Shown here in pieces: positions 14,501 to 22,269 of a DNA stretch of 35,543 nucleotides. Position 1 is the first letter of the stretch, and each line of letters starts with the position of its first letter. The DNA is from Pimelobacter simplex (GTDB lineage: Bacteria; Actinomycetota; Actinomycetes; Propionibacteriales; Nocardioidaceae). The notes beneath the pieces were generated by a model. The model saw nothing but the letters and a program-made list of their open reading frames with translations, had not been told where the DNA came from and made no database searches. The stretch covers positions 1 to 35,543 of the forward strand of contig JADCLI010000051.1 of assembly GCA_016803235.1 (NCBI GenBank), given 5' to 3'. The position numbers and the translations under genes are program-made.

Positions 14501-15344
14501 GCCGCCCGAGCAGCGCCCGCACCGGCTCTCCCCACTCGCGTCCGGCCGGCACCGAGGCGAGGATCGCCCGCCGCGGCGCGTCCGGTACGGCGACCGCGAC
14601 CACGTCGCGCCGCAGCGCCGGCACGAGCAGCCCGGGCACCAGCGCGACCGCGTGCCCGGCGGCCACCAGGGCCACCTTGCCGGCCAGGTCGGCGGCGGCC
14701 AGCTCGAGTCGTGGCGCGAACCCCGCCGTCGCGGCGGCGGCCCGCAGCAGCGCGGCGGAGCCCTCGTTGTCCTCCGCCCAGACCTCGCCGGCGAAGGCCG
14801 CGAGGCTTGTCGGGGCCGCGCGGGCGGCCGGGTGGCCGAGCGGGACGACGACGTGCATGACGTCGTCCCCGAGCCGGTGCCGCTCCAGCCGGGCGTCGGC
14901 TCCGAGGCCCGGCGGTGCGTCGGTGACCACCGCGAGGTCGAGCACGCCGGTGGCGACCAGGTCCTCGAGCTCGGCGGTGAGGCCCGTGGCGAGCGTCCAG
15001 GCGGCCTCGAGCCCCTGCAGCGCGACCGGCACCAGGCCGGCGGCGGCCGAGGGTGTCGCGCCGACGGCCACCATGCCGCGGCCGGCGGCGGCTTCACGGG
15101 TGGCCCGCACCGCCCGGTCCGCCGCGGCGAGGACACCGCGCGCGTGCTGGGCGAACACCTCGCCCGCGGCCGTCGGCGCGACCCCGCGTGCCTGCCGCTC
15201 GACCAGGGCGACGCCGACCTCCCGCTCCAGCGCGGCCACCTGGCGGGAGATGGCGGACTGTGTGTAGCCGAGCTCCGCCGCGGCTGCGGAGAGCGAGCCG
15301 AGGCGGTGCACGGCGAGGAAGGTGCGCCAGCCGGTGAGGACCAC
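14466..15344 (-). CDS. LysR-family transcriptional regulator
   Basis: A 292-residue LTTR. Residues 3-62 form the HTH (WRTFLAVHRLGSLSAAAAELGYTQSAISRQVAALEREVGVALVERQARGV), followed by a linker helix and a periplasmic-binding-like effector domain from about residue 90 (MVAVGATPSAAAGLVPVALQGL ... LDLAVVTDAPPG ... HVVVPLGHP). The GTG at 15342-15344 has TAGAGT six bases upstream, so the mRNA is predicted to be leaderless. It is divergent from the dehydrogenase-NTF2 fusion gene, with T-N11-A dyads in the 85-bp gap, so that gene is its likely target. Its 3' end overlaps the SDR gene by 35 nt on the other strand. Effector unknown. Confidence 0.9.
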   Translation of the reverse strand: MVLTGWRTFLAVHRLGSLSAAAAELGYTQSAISRQVAALEREVGVALVERQARGVAPTAAGEVFAQHARGVLAAADRAVRATREAAAGRGMVAVGATPSAAAGLVPVALQGLEAAWTLATGLTAELEDLVATGVLDLAVVTDAPPGLGADARLERHRLGDDVMHVVVPLGHPAARAAPTSLAAFAGEVWAEDNEGSAALLRAAAATAGFAPRLELAAADLAGKVALVAAGHAVALVPGLLVPALRRDVVAVAVPDAPRRAILASVPAGREWGEPVRALLGRLSAALGTPSSG

Positions 15345-15350
15345 GGCGAG

Positions 15351-15383
15351 ACTCTATGCGCTTGCCGCATGGCTGCACTGCCA
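15351..15383. promoter_or_regulatory. LysR -10 hexamer and LTTR-type dyads
   Basis: On the minus strand TAGAGT (15351-15356) is the -10 for the LysR gene. Directly behind it ATGCG-CTTGC-CGCAT (15356-15370) contains a T-N11-A core typical of LysR sites. A second dyad, TGGC-N6-GCCA, lies at 15370-15383. The adjoining dyads fit the recognition/activation pair used by LTTRs in divergent gaps. Confidence 0.6.
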
Positions 15384-15429
15384 GACTTGCGCTGGTCGCA
15401 GGGCCGCGGGCCGGGCCAGCATGGATGCC

Positions 15430-16506
15430 ATGCACGTCACCGTCCTCGGGCTCGGCCGCATGGGAGCCGCCGTCGCCACCCGCCTCGCCGAGCGCGGCCA
15501 CACCGTCACCACGTGGACCCGCTCCGGCGGCGGCACCGCCGCCACCGCCGTCGACGCGGTCGCCTCCGCCGAGGTCGTCGTCCTCTGCCTGTACGACGGC
15601 GCCGCGTGCCGCGCCGTCCTCGACGAGGTCGCGTCCGCGCTGCCGGCCGGCGCCGTCGTCGTCACCACCGCCACCGTCGGTCCCGACGAGGCGACCGAGC
15701 TGGCCGCGATGGCACCGGCCGGCGTCCACGCCCCCGTCCTCGGCTCGACCGGCGCCGTCGCCGCCGGCACCCTCACCCTGCTGGTCGGCCCGGCGGACGC
15801 CGTGGGTTCGGCCTCCGCCGTCCTCGCCGACCTCGGGACGGTCGTCGACTGCGGCACGCCCGCCGAGGCCGCGGCCGCGAAGCTGGTCGCCAACGGCGTG
15901 CTGGCCGACGCGCTGCTCGCGGTCCGGGACGCCCGCGCCCGAGGCGCCCGCCTCGGCCTGGCCCCCGGGCTCACCCTCGACGTGCTCGAGCGGACCGCGC
16001 TCGGCGCACTGGTCCGCGCCAAGCGCGACCGGCTCGACACCGGCTCCCCGGACCGGCTGGCGGACTTCACCGTCGCCGCCCTCGCCAAGGACCTCGCACT
16101 CCTCGCCGCCGCACTCGGACCGGACGCCGACGTCGCGGACCTGTTGGTGCCCGCCGAGGCGGACCCGGAGGCGCTCGCGCCGCTGCGCGACTACGCGGCG
16201 GGGCACGCGACCGGCGACGCTTCGTACCACCGCCGGGCGTTCCTCCCGACCGCCCACGTCGAGGGCCTGCGCGACGGCGTCTTCACGTCGTGGACGCTCG
16301 AGGAGTACTGCGGGCTGTTCACCGGCTCCCCCGCGCCCGACGAGGCCGAGCGACGGCGCCGGGTGGACCAGGTGAGCACCACCGGCAGCACCGGCACGGC
16401 GACCATGACGCTGCACCACGGCCCGGACGTGTTCACCGACTCGTTCGCGCTCCTGCGGGTCGACGGCGCCTGGCGGATCGCGAACAAGACCTACCACCGG
16501 GCGTGA
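15430..16506 (+). CDS. NAD(P)-binding 6PGDH-like dehydrogenase/imine-reductase-type protein fused to an NTF2/lumazine-binding-like domain
   Basis: A 358-residue fusion. Residues 1-120 are a beta-hydroxyacid-dehydrogenase Rossmann domain with GLGRMG at 7-12; the Ser/Thr-rich loop at 29-37 instead of an acid suggests NADP. Residues about 140-245 are the helical C-terminal domain with KLVANG (K151, N155) and FTVAALAKDL (K220, D221). Residues about 249-358 (PLRDYAAGHATGD ... VEGLRDGVFTSWTLEEYCGLF ... FALLRVDGAWRIANKTYH) look like a Lumazine_bd_2/SnoaL-type NTF2 fold, normally a separate protein. The reaction is unknown; a 3-hydroxyacid or imine redox step is possible. ATG at 15421 is an alternative start. 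It is divergent from LysR. Confidence 0.82.
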   Translation: MHVTVLGLGRMGAAVATRLAERGHTVTTWTRSGGGTAATAVDAVASAEVVVLCLYDGAACRAVLDEVASALPAGAVVVTTATVGPDEATELAAMAPAGVHAPVLGSTGAVAAGTLTLLVGPADAVGSASAVLADLGTVVDCGTPAEAAAAKLVANGVLADALLAVRDARARGARLGLAPGLTLDVLERTALGALVRAKRDRLDTGSPDRLADFTVAALAKDLALLAAALGPDADVADLLVPAEADPEALAPLRDYAAGHATGDASYHRRAFLPTAHVEGLRDGVFTSWTLEEYCGLFTGSPAPDEAERRRRVDQVSTTGSTGTATMTLHHGPDVFTDSFALLRVDGAWRIANKTYHRA

Positions 16507-16525
16507 CCGGCGCCACCTGAAACGA

Positions 16526-16542
16526 GTTGCGCAACTAGTTGC
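16526..16542. promoter_or_regulatory. Nested palindromes upstream of the PadR operon
   Basis: GTTGCGCAAC (16526-16535) and GCAACTAGTTGC (16531-16542) are two perfect palindromes sharing the GCAAC arm. They lie 31 nt before the PadR start in the only gap of this operon, so they are a probable autoregulatory PadR operator. CACGCT at 16562-16567, six bases before the ATG, may be a weak -10. Confidence 0.6.
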
Positions 16543-16573
16543 ATAGCCCCGCGTTCTGGGGCACGCTGGTGCC

Positions 16574-17122
16574 ATGGCCCTCGAGCACGCGATCCTCGTG
16601 TCACTGAGCGAACGCGCCGCCTCCGGCTCCGACCTGGTGCGGCGCTTCGACGCGTCGATCGGGTTCTTCTGGTCCGCGACGCACCAGCAGATCTACCGCG
16701 TCCTGGGCCGCATGGAGGGCGACGGCTGGATCACCTCCGAGGCCGTTGCGCAGGCCGACCGTCCCACCAAGAAGGTCTACACCGTCACCGACGCCGGCCG
16801 GGCCGAGCTGGCCCGCTGGATCGGCGAGCCGACCGCCCCCGACGCGATGCGCAGCAGCGTCAGCGTGAAGATGCGCGGGGCGTCGTACGGCGACCGGGCG
16901 GCCCTGCTCGACGACCTGCGCCGCCAGCTCGACGAGCACACCAAACGGCTCTCCCTCTACGAGTACCTCGCCGCCCGCGACTTCCCCGACCCCGGCGCCC
17001 TGGCCGGTGCCGACCTCGACATCTACCTCGTGCTGCGCGGTGGCCTCCTCATGGAGGAGTTCTGGATCCGCTGGCTGACCGAGTACCTCGACGCCCACAC
17101 CGACGCTCCCCAGGAGTCCTGA
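16574..17122 (+). CDS. PadR-family transcriptional regulator
   Basis: A 182-residue PadR protein. Residues 1-85 are the winged helix: ALEHAILVSLSERAASGSDLVRRFD, QQIYRVLGRMEGDGWI, and the wing KKVYTVTDAGRAELARWI. Residues about 90-175 form the VirA-activator-like helical dimerisation domain (SVKMRGASYGDRAALLDDLRRQLDEHTKRLSLYEYLAARDFP ... YLVLRGGLLMEEFWIRWLTEYL). It most likely represses the following flavoenzyme and NTF2 genes in response to an acyl or phenolic-type ligand; the ligand is a guess. Its TGA overlaps the next ATG by one base (TGATG), with AGGAG for the downstream gene placed inside its 3' end. Confidence 0.92.
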   Translation: MALEHAILVSLSERAASGSDLVRRFDASIGFFWSATHQQIYRVLGRMEGDGWITSEAVAQADRPTKKVYTVTDAGRAELARWIGEPTAPDAMRSSVSVKMRGASYGDRAALLDDLRRQLDEHTKRLSLYEYLAARDFPDPGALAGADLDIYLVLRGGLLMEEFWIRWLTEYLDAHTDAPQES

Positions 17123-19125
17123 TGACCCACTTCCCCCTCCTCACCTCGCCCGCGACCGTCGGCGGGCTGGAGCTCCAGTCCCGCGCGGTGATGGGCTCGA
17201 TGCACACCGGCCTCGAGGACCGGCCCTGGCACATCGACGAGCTGGCGGCGTACTTCGCCGAGCGCGCGGCCGGCGGCGTCGGGCTGATCGTCACGGGCGG
17301 CTACTCCCCCAACATCCGCGGCTGGCTGCTGCCGTTCGGGTCGCAGATGACCACGCGCCTCAACGCCCACCGGCACCAGCGGGTGACCGAGGCGGTCCAC
17401 GCCCACGGCGGCAGGATCGCGCTGCAGCTGCTGCACGCGGGCCGCTACGGCTACACGCCGTTCAGCGTCTCGGCGAGCGCGACCAAGTCGCCGATCACCC
17501 CGTTCAAGGCCTCCGCCCTGTCCGGGCGCGCGGTCGAGCGGACCATCGACGACTTCGTCGCCTCCGCGAGGCTGGCGCAGAAGGCCGGGTACGACGGCAT
17601 CGAGGTGATGGGGTCCGAGGGCTACCTGATCAACCAGTTCCTCGCGGCCCGCACCAACCGGCGTACCGACAAGTGGGGCGGCTCCGCCGAGAACCGGATG
17701 CGCTTCCCGGTCGAGGTCGTGCGCCGGATCCGCCAGGAGCTGCCCGACTTCTTCGTGATGTACCGGATGTCGCTGCTCGACCTCGTCCCCGACGGCCAGA
17801 CCTGGGCCGAGACCGTCGACCTCGCGCACAAGCTCGAGGAGGCCGGCGCCAGCGTCTTCAACACCGGCATCGGCTGGCACGAGGCGCGGGTCCCCACGAT
17901 CGTCACCAGCGTCCCGCGCGGCGCCTGGGTCGACAGCACGCTGCGGCTCAAGGAGGTCGTGTCGATCCCGGTGTGCGCGAGCAACAGGATCAACACCCCC
18001 GACGTCGCGGAGTCCGTGCTGGAGCAGGGCGTCGACCTGGTCTCGATGGCGCGCCCGTTCCTCGCCGACGCCGACCTCGTCGCCAAGGCCCGCGAGGGCC
18101 GCGCCGACGAGATCAACACCTGCATCGGCTGCAACCAGGCCTGCCTCGACCACACCTTCCAGGCCAAGCGCGCCTCCTGCCTGGTCAACCCGCGGGCCTG
18201 CCACGAGACCACGCTGGTGCTCAGCCCGACCCGCCGCGCCCGTCGGGTGGCAGTCGTCGGCGGTGGCCCGGCCGGCCTGGCCACCGCCGTCAGCGCGGCC
18301 GAGCGCGGTCACGACGTCACCCTCTTCGAGGCCGCCGACGAGCTGGGCGGCCAGTTCCGGCTCGCCATGCAGATCCCGGGCAAGGAGGAGTTCGCCGAGA
18401 CGCTGCGCTACTTCCGCCGTCGGATGGAGGTGCTCGGCGTCAACGTGAAGCTCGCGACCCGGGCGACGCCCGACCTGCTCACCGGGTACGACGAGGTCGT
18501 GGTCGCCACGGGCGTCGAGCCGCGCACCCCGCGGATCCCGGGCATCGACCACGCGAAGGTCGTCTCCTACCCGGACGCGATCACCGGCCGGGTCGCCGTG
18601 GGCGCGAAGGTCGCGGTGATGGGCGCGGGCGGCATCGGCTTCGACGTGACCGAGCTGCTGGCCCACACGCCCGAGACCGTCGAGGAGTGGAAGGCGCACT
18701 GGGGCGTCGCCGACCCGGCCGTCGTCCGCGGCGGCATCACGGACAAGACGCCGCGCACCCCGGCCCGCGAGGTCTGGCTGCTGCAGCGCAAGGAGTCCGC
18801 GCAGGGCAAGGGCCTCGGCAAGACCTCCGGCTGGGTGCACCGCGCCGCGGTCAAGGACCTCGGTGTCCACCAGCTCAGCGGTGTCACCTACGACCGGATC
18901 GACGACGCCGGCCTCCACGTCACCGTCGACGGGTCCCCGCAGGTGCTCGACGTCGACCACGTCGTCGTGTGTGCCGGCCAGGAGTCGGTCCGCGGCCTGT
19001 ACGACGACCTGCTCGCCTCGGGCTTCCCCGGCCGCGTGCACCTGATCGGCGGCGCGGACGTGGCCGCCGAGCTGGACGCCAAGCGCGCGGTCAAGCAGGG
19101 CACCGAGCTGGCGGCGGCGCTGTGA
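17122..19125 (+). CDS. FadH-like 2,4-dienoyl-CoA reductase / Old Yellow Enzyme family Fe-S flavoprotein
   Basis: A 667-residue three-part enzyme close to E. coli FadH in length. Residues 1-330 are an FMN-binding TIM barrel of the Old Yellow Enzyme family, with Y168 and H253 at the positions of FadH's catalytic Tyr/His. C334, C337, C341 and C353 bind a [4Fe-4S] cluster (CIGCNQAC then CLVNPRAC). Residues about 375-667 bind FAD and NAD(P)H (VAVVGGGPAGLA, then VAVMGAGGIGFD). Electrons pass from NADPH via FAD and Fe-S to FMN and then to an enoyl/dienoyl substrate. BaiCD/BaiH steroid reductases share the architecture. It sits in a PadR-led operon with an NTF2 protein, so the substrate may not be a plain fatty acyl-CoA. 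Confidence 0.93.
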   Translation: MTHFPLLTSPATVGGLELQSRAVMGSMHTGLEDRPWHIDELAAYFAERAAGGVGLIVTGGYSPNIRGWLLPFGSQMTTRLNAHRHQRVTEAVHAHGGRIALQLLHAGRYGYTPFSVSASATKSPITPFKASALSGRAVERTIDDFVASARLAQKAGYDGIEVMGSEGYLINQFLAARTNRRTDKWGGSAENRMRFPVEVVRRIRQELPDFFVMYRMSLLDLVPDGQTWAETVDLAHKLEEAGASVFNTGIGWHEARVPTIVTSVPRGAWVDSTLRLKEVVSIPVCASNRINTPDVAESVLEQGVDLVSMARPFLADADLVAKAREGRADEINTCIGCNQACLDHTFQAKRASCLVNPRACHETTLVLSPTRRARRVAVVGGGPAGLATAVSAAERGHDVTLFEAADELGGQFRLAMQIPGKEEFAETLRYFRRRMEVLGVNVKLATRATPDLLTGYDEVVVATGVEPRTPRIPGIDHAKVVSYPDAITGRVAVGAKVAVMGAGGIGFDVTELLAHTPETVEEWKAHWGVADPAVVRGGITDKTPRTPAREVWLLQRKESAQGKGLGKTSGWVHRAAVKDLGVHQLSGVTYDRIDDAGLHVTVDGSPQVLDVDHVVVCAGQESVRGLYDDLLASGFPGRVHLIGGADVAAELDAKRAVKQGTELAAAL

Positions 19126-19520
19126 GCGCCGGCTCCGCCTTCCGCGCGGCCGTCGAGGCCCGCGATGTCGAGGCGATGAAGGCGTGCCTCGCGGACGACG
19201 TCGTCTTCCGCAGTCCGGTCGCCCACAAGCCCTATCCCGGCAAGCCCATCACGGCGGCGATCCTGGCGAACGTGATCGAGGTGTTCGAGGACTTCCGCTA
19301 CGTGCGTGAGCTCGAGGACGCCGCCGGCCACGCCCTCGTCTTCGAGGCGACCGTCGACGGCCTCGAGCTCACCGGCTGCGACTTCCTCGTCCTCGACGAC
19401 GAGGGCCTGATCACCGACTTCATGGTGATGGTGCGCCCGCTGCGGGCCGCTCAGGCGCTGGCCGAGCAGATGGGCGCCCGGTTCGACCGGATCGTCGCGA
19501 TGGCCTCCGACCCGGCCTGA
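19122..19520 (+). CDS. NTF2/SnoaL-like protein
   Basis: A 132-residue nuclear-transport-factor-2 fold protein. FRAAVEARDVEAMKACLADDVVFRSPV is the typical helix-helix-strand opening; a pocket-lining region follows (YPGKPITAAILANVIEVFEDFRYVRE) and the C-terminus is VDGLELTGCDFLVLDDEGLITDFMVMVRPLRAAQALAEQMG. Members include ketosteroid isomerases, polyketide cyclases and dehydratases, but many have no known reaction. The GTG overlaps the flavoenzyme stop by four bases (GTGA), so it is translationally coupled and presumably handles the same metabolite. The frame was obvious only inside a longer shadow frame; codon positions and family fit support the GTG at 19122. Confidence 0.88.
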   Translation: MSAGSAFRAAVEARDVEAMKACLADDVVFRSPVAHKPYPGKPITAAILANVIEVFEDFRYVRELEDAAGHALVFEATVDGLELTGCDFLVLDDEGLITDFMVMVRPLRAAQALAEQMGARFDRIVAMASDPA

Positions 19521-19535
19521 GCGTGGACGCGAGAA

Positions 19536-19553
19536 CCGGCGCTACAACGCCGG
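19536..19553. terminator. Hairpin between the convergent NTF2 and SRPBCC genes
   Basis: CCGGCG (19536-19541) pairs with CGCCGG (19548-19553) across CTACAA, with further A/T pairs outside it past a one-base bulge. It starts 16 nt after the NTF2 stop and runs into the last codons of the convergent SRPBCC gene. It is a modest shared terminator candidate. Confidence 0.45.
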
Positions 19554-20021
19554 GTTGTCGGCGTCCCCGGGCTTCACCTCGCCACGCCAGCCACCGGTCT
19601 CGGTGCCCCGCGTCTCGATGAACTGCTTGAACCGCTCGAGGTCGCCCTCGGTACGCCGGTCGACGATGCGCAGCGCGTCCGCGGTCTTCTCCACGATCCC
19701 CTCGGGCTCGAACTCCATCCGCAGCGTCACGCGGGTCGACTGACCCAGCTCGTCGGGGGCGAAGGAGACGGTGCCGTCGTTCTTCGTGCCGTCGAGGGCA
19801 CGCCAGGTGATCCGCTCGTCGGGCGTCTGGTCGACGATCTCGGCGTCCCACTCACGGTGGACGCCCGCGATGTCGGCGCGCCAGTGCAGGTGGGTGTCGT
19901 CGAGCTGGCGGACCTCCTCGACGCCCTCCATGAAGGACGGGAAGGTCTCGAACTGCGTCCACTGGTCGTACGCCGTGCGGACGGGGACGTCGACGGTCAC
20001 GGACTTCTCGATCGTGCTCAT
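19542..20021 (-). CDS. SRPBCC (polyketide cyclase/dehydrase-type) protein
   Basis: A 159-residue START-like protein. STIEKSVTVDVPVRTAYDQWTQFETFPSFMEGVEEVRQLDDTHLHWRADIAG is the classic COQ10/cyclase opening, and the C-terminus is a long helix (DALRIVDRRTEGDLERFKQFIETRG) followed by a short acidic tail. It is a hydrophobic-ligand-binding cup with no catalytic residues that I can assign; close relatives are often annotated as stress or cyclase proteins. The start is the ATG at 20019-20021 with GAGAGGAGC upstream; longer frames do not have an SD. It is divergent from the solute transporter operon with a 120-bp gap, so joint osmotic or stress control is possible. Confidence 0.88.
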   Translation of the reverse strand: MSTIEKSVTVDVPVRTAYDQWTQFETFPSFMEGVEEVRQLDDTHLHWRADIAGVHREWDAEIVDQTPDERITWRALDGTKNDGTVSFAPDELGQSTRVTLRMEFEPEGIVEKTADALRIVDRRTEGDLERFKQFIETRGTETGGWRGEVKPGDADNPAL

Positions 20022-20128
20022 GTTCGTGCTCCTCTCGTCGGGTTCGACCGGGCTGTACCCGGCATTGCCGAGGGCAGTACCCGGCAAGGGCTGGCGCGAA
20101 GGTCCGCCCCGTTGTCGCCGCCGCACCG

Positions 20129-20134
20129 TAGGGT
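20129..20134 (+). promoter_or_regulatory. -10 hexamer of a predicted leaderless promoter for the ABC transporter operon
   Basis: TAGGGT is followed by 7 nt and the ATG at 20142, which has no SD. This supports the 20142 start. No good -35 is seen, so an activator or an alternative sigma factor may be needed. Confidence 0.5.
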
Positions 20135-20141
20135 TCCCCGC

Positions 20142-20954
20142 ATGGGGATCGAGTTCCGCGACGTGGGCAAGACCTACCCCGACGGCACCGTGGCCGTGAC
20201 GGGCTTCTCCTGCACCGTCCCCTCCCACCGCACCCTCGCCCTCGTCGGCACCTCCGGGTCCGGCAAGACCACGCTGATGCGGATGGTCAACCGGATGGTC
20301 GAGCCCACGACCGGCACGGTCCTCATCGACGAGCGCGACGTCCTCGGCCTCGACAAGGTCGAGCTGCGCCGCTCGATCGGCTACGTCCCGCAGGCCGGCG
20401 GCCTGCTCCCCCACCGGCGCGTGGTCGACAACGTCGCGACCGTGCCGGTGCTGACCGGTACGCCGAGGGGCGCGGCGCGCGACGCCGCGCTGGCGCTGCT
20501 CGAGCGGGTCGGGCTCGACCCCGCCCTCGGCCGGCGCTACCCCGCGCAGCTCTCCGGCGGCCAGCAGCAGCGCGTCGCCGTGGCGCGGGCGCTCGCCGCC
20601 GACCCCAACATCTTGCTCATGGACGAGCCGTTCGGCGCCGTCGACCCGATCGTGCGCCGAGGCCTGCAGGACCAGCTGCTGCAGCTGCAGGCCGAGCTCG
20701 GCAAGACCATCGTGCTGGTGACCCACGACATCGACGAGGCGTTCCGGCTGGGCGACGAGGTCGTCATCCTGCGCACGGGCGGGATCGTCGCCCAGGCGGG
20801 CACGCCCAAGGAGATCGTCGCCGCGCCCGCCGACGACTTCGTGCGCGACTTCATCGGCGCCGACCGTGCCGACCGTGCGTTGCGCACCGTCGACATCGAC
20901 GGCCGCAGCGTGGTCGTCGACGGCGACGGCCGACCGGTGGGTGTCCTCGAGTGA
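20142..20954 (+). CDS. Glycine betaine/choline-type ABC transporter ATP-binding protein
   Basis: A 270-residue ATPase of the OpuCA/OsmV type. Walker A GTSGSGKTT at 36-44, Q-loop YVPQAGG, signature LSGGQQQR from 137, Walker B LLMDEP at 158-163, and H195 in the switch loop are all present. The C-terminal 60 residues are a short extension (FVRDFIGADRADRALRTVDIDGRS) without the paired CBS domains of B. subtilis OpuCA, so ionic-strength sensing by CBS is absent. It energises the two permeases that follow. The stop overlaps the first permease by four bases (GTGA). Substrate class is quaternary amine or similar compatible solute by homology of the whole operon. Confidence 0.93.
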   Translation: MGIEFRDVGKTYPDGTVAVTGFSCTVPSHRTLALVGTSGSGKTTLMRMVNRMVEPTTGTVLIDERDVLGLDKVELRRSIGYVPQAGGLLPHRRVVDNVATVPVLTGTPRGAARDAALALLERVGLDPALGRRYPAQLSGGQQQRVAVARALAADPNILLMDEPFGAVDPIVRRGLQDQLLQLQAELGKTIVLVTHDIDEAFRLGDEVVILRTGGIVAQAGTPKEIVAAPADDFVRDFIGADRADRALRTVDIDGRSVVVDGDGRPVGVLE

Positions 20955-21604
20955 GCTGGCTCGAGGCCAACCGCGACTACGTGCTGGACATGCTCGTCCA
21001 GCACGTGCGGCTGTCCGTGCCCGCCATCGTGATCAGCGTCGTCGTCGCGATCGTGCTCGGCCGGGTCGCCTGGCGCTGGCCGCGCGTCGGGACCGTCGTC
21101 CTCGGCACCGCGAGCCTGCTCTACTCCGTGCCCGCCCTGCCGCTGCTCATCGTGATCCCGGTCCTGCTCGGCATCCCCCTGCGCTCCGGGCTGACCCTGG
21201 TCGTCGCGCTGGCCGTCTACGGCACCGCCCTGCTCGCCGGTACGGCCGCCGACGCCTTCCGCTCCGTCGACGGCCGGGTGCGCGAGGCCGCCGAGGCGAT
21301 GGGCTACTCGCGGGCCGGGCTGTTCTGGAAGGTCGACCTGCCGCTCGCCGTACCCGTGCTGCTGTCGGGGGTCCGGGTGATCACGGTCAGCACGGTCAGC
21401 CTGGTCACCATCGGCGCCCTGGTCGGGATCCCGAGCCTGGGCAACCTGCTCACCGACGGCTTCCAGCGCGACATCCGGGCCGAGATCGTCACGGGCGTCG
21501 TCGGCACCATGCTGCTCGCGGTCGTCCTCGACGTCCTGCTGGTCGTCCTCGGGCGCCTCGCGACGCCGTGGCGGGTGGCGACGCCGACGGGAGGGGCGAG
21601 GTGA
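20951..21604 (+). CDS. Compatible-solute ABC transporter permease (OpuCB/OsmW-like)
   Basis: A 217-residue permease with about five to six membrane helices. The coupling EAA loop is visible as VREAAEAMGYSRAGLFWKVDLPLAVPVLLSGVRV, with IPSLGNLLTDG after it. LLYSVPALPLLIVIPVLLGIPLRSG is the first long membrane pair. Its GTG start overlaps the ATPase stop by four bases and its own stop overlaps the second permease the same way. It forms the pore with the next gene product. Confidence 0.92.
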   Translation: MSWLEANRDYVLDMLVQHVRLSVPAIVISVVVAIVLGRVAWRWPRVGTVVLGTASLLYSVPALPLLIVIPVLLGIPLRSGLTLVVALAVYGTALLAGTAADAFRSVDGRVREAAEAMGYSRAGLFWKVDLPLAVPVLLSGVRVITVSTVSLVTIGALVGIPSLGNLLTDGFQRDIRAEIVTGVVGTMLLAVVLDVLLVVLGRLATPWRVATPTGGAR

Positions 21605-22269
21605 ACCTCTTCGCCGACGCGCTGTCCTGGATCACCGACGGCTCCCACTGGGGCGGTCCGGGCGGCATCGACCACCGGATCGTGCAGCACCTGCTGGTCA
21701 CCTTCGCCGCGGTCGCCGTCGCCGCCGTGCTCGCGCTGCCGCTCGGCATCCTCATCGGTCACACCGGCCGCGGCCGCCTCGTCGTGGTCGCACTCGCCGG
21801 CGCCGTGCGGGCGGTCCCCACCCTCGGCCTGCTCACCCTGCTCGGACTCGCGCTCGGGATCGGCCTCCAGGCGCCGCTGCTCGCGCTGGTCGCCCTCGCC
21901 TTCCCGTCGCTGCTGGCCGGCGCCTACGCCGGCGTCGAGTCCGCCGACCGGGGCGCCGTCGACGCCGCCCGGGCCGTCGGGATGAGCGAGTGGCAGCTGG
22001 TCACCCGGGTCGAGGTCCCGCTCGGCGCCGAGGTCATCCTCGGCGGGATCCGCGCGGCCACGCTGCAGGTCGTCGCGACGGCCACCCTCGCGGCGTACAT
22101 CTCCGACACCGGGCTGGGCCGCTACCTCTTCTCCGGACTCAAGTCCCGCCAGTACGACGAGATGCTCGCCGGCGCGCTGCTCGTCGCCGTACTGGCCCTC
22201 GTGCTCGACCTCACCCTGGCCGCCCTCCAACGGGCCAGCCGTCCCACCACAGGAAAGGTTCTCTCATGA
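21601..22269 (+). CDS. Compatible-solute ABC transporter permease (OpuCD/OsmY-like)
   Basis: A 222-residue permease, paralogous to the preceding one. HRIVQHLLVTFAAVAVAAVLALPLGILIGH begins the transmembrane part. VRAVPTLGLLTLLGLALGIG resembles the conserved helix pair, and DAARAVGMSEWQLVTRVEVPLGAEVILGGIRA is the EAA loop that docks on the ATPase. The C-terminal helix is followed by a short basic tail. The start is GTG at 21601 (GTGA overlap) and the stop overlaps the binding-protein ATG by four bases (ATGA). Confidence 0.92.
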   Translation: MNLFADALSWITDGSHWGGPGGIDHRIVQHLLVTFAAVAVAAVLALPLGILIGHTGRGRLVVVALAGAVRAVPTLGLLTLLGLALGIGLQAPLLALVALAFPSLLAGAYAGVESADRGAVDAARAVGMSEWQLVTRVEVPLGAEVILGGIRAATLQVVATATLAAYISDTGLGRYLFSGLKSRQYDEMLAGALLVAVLALVLDLTLAALQRASRPTTGKVLS

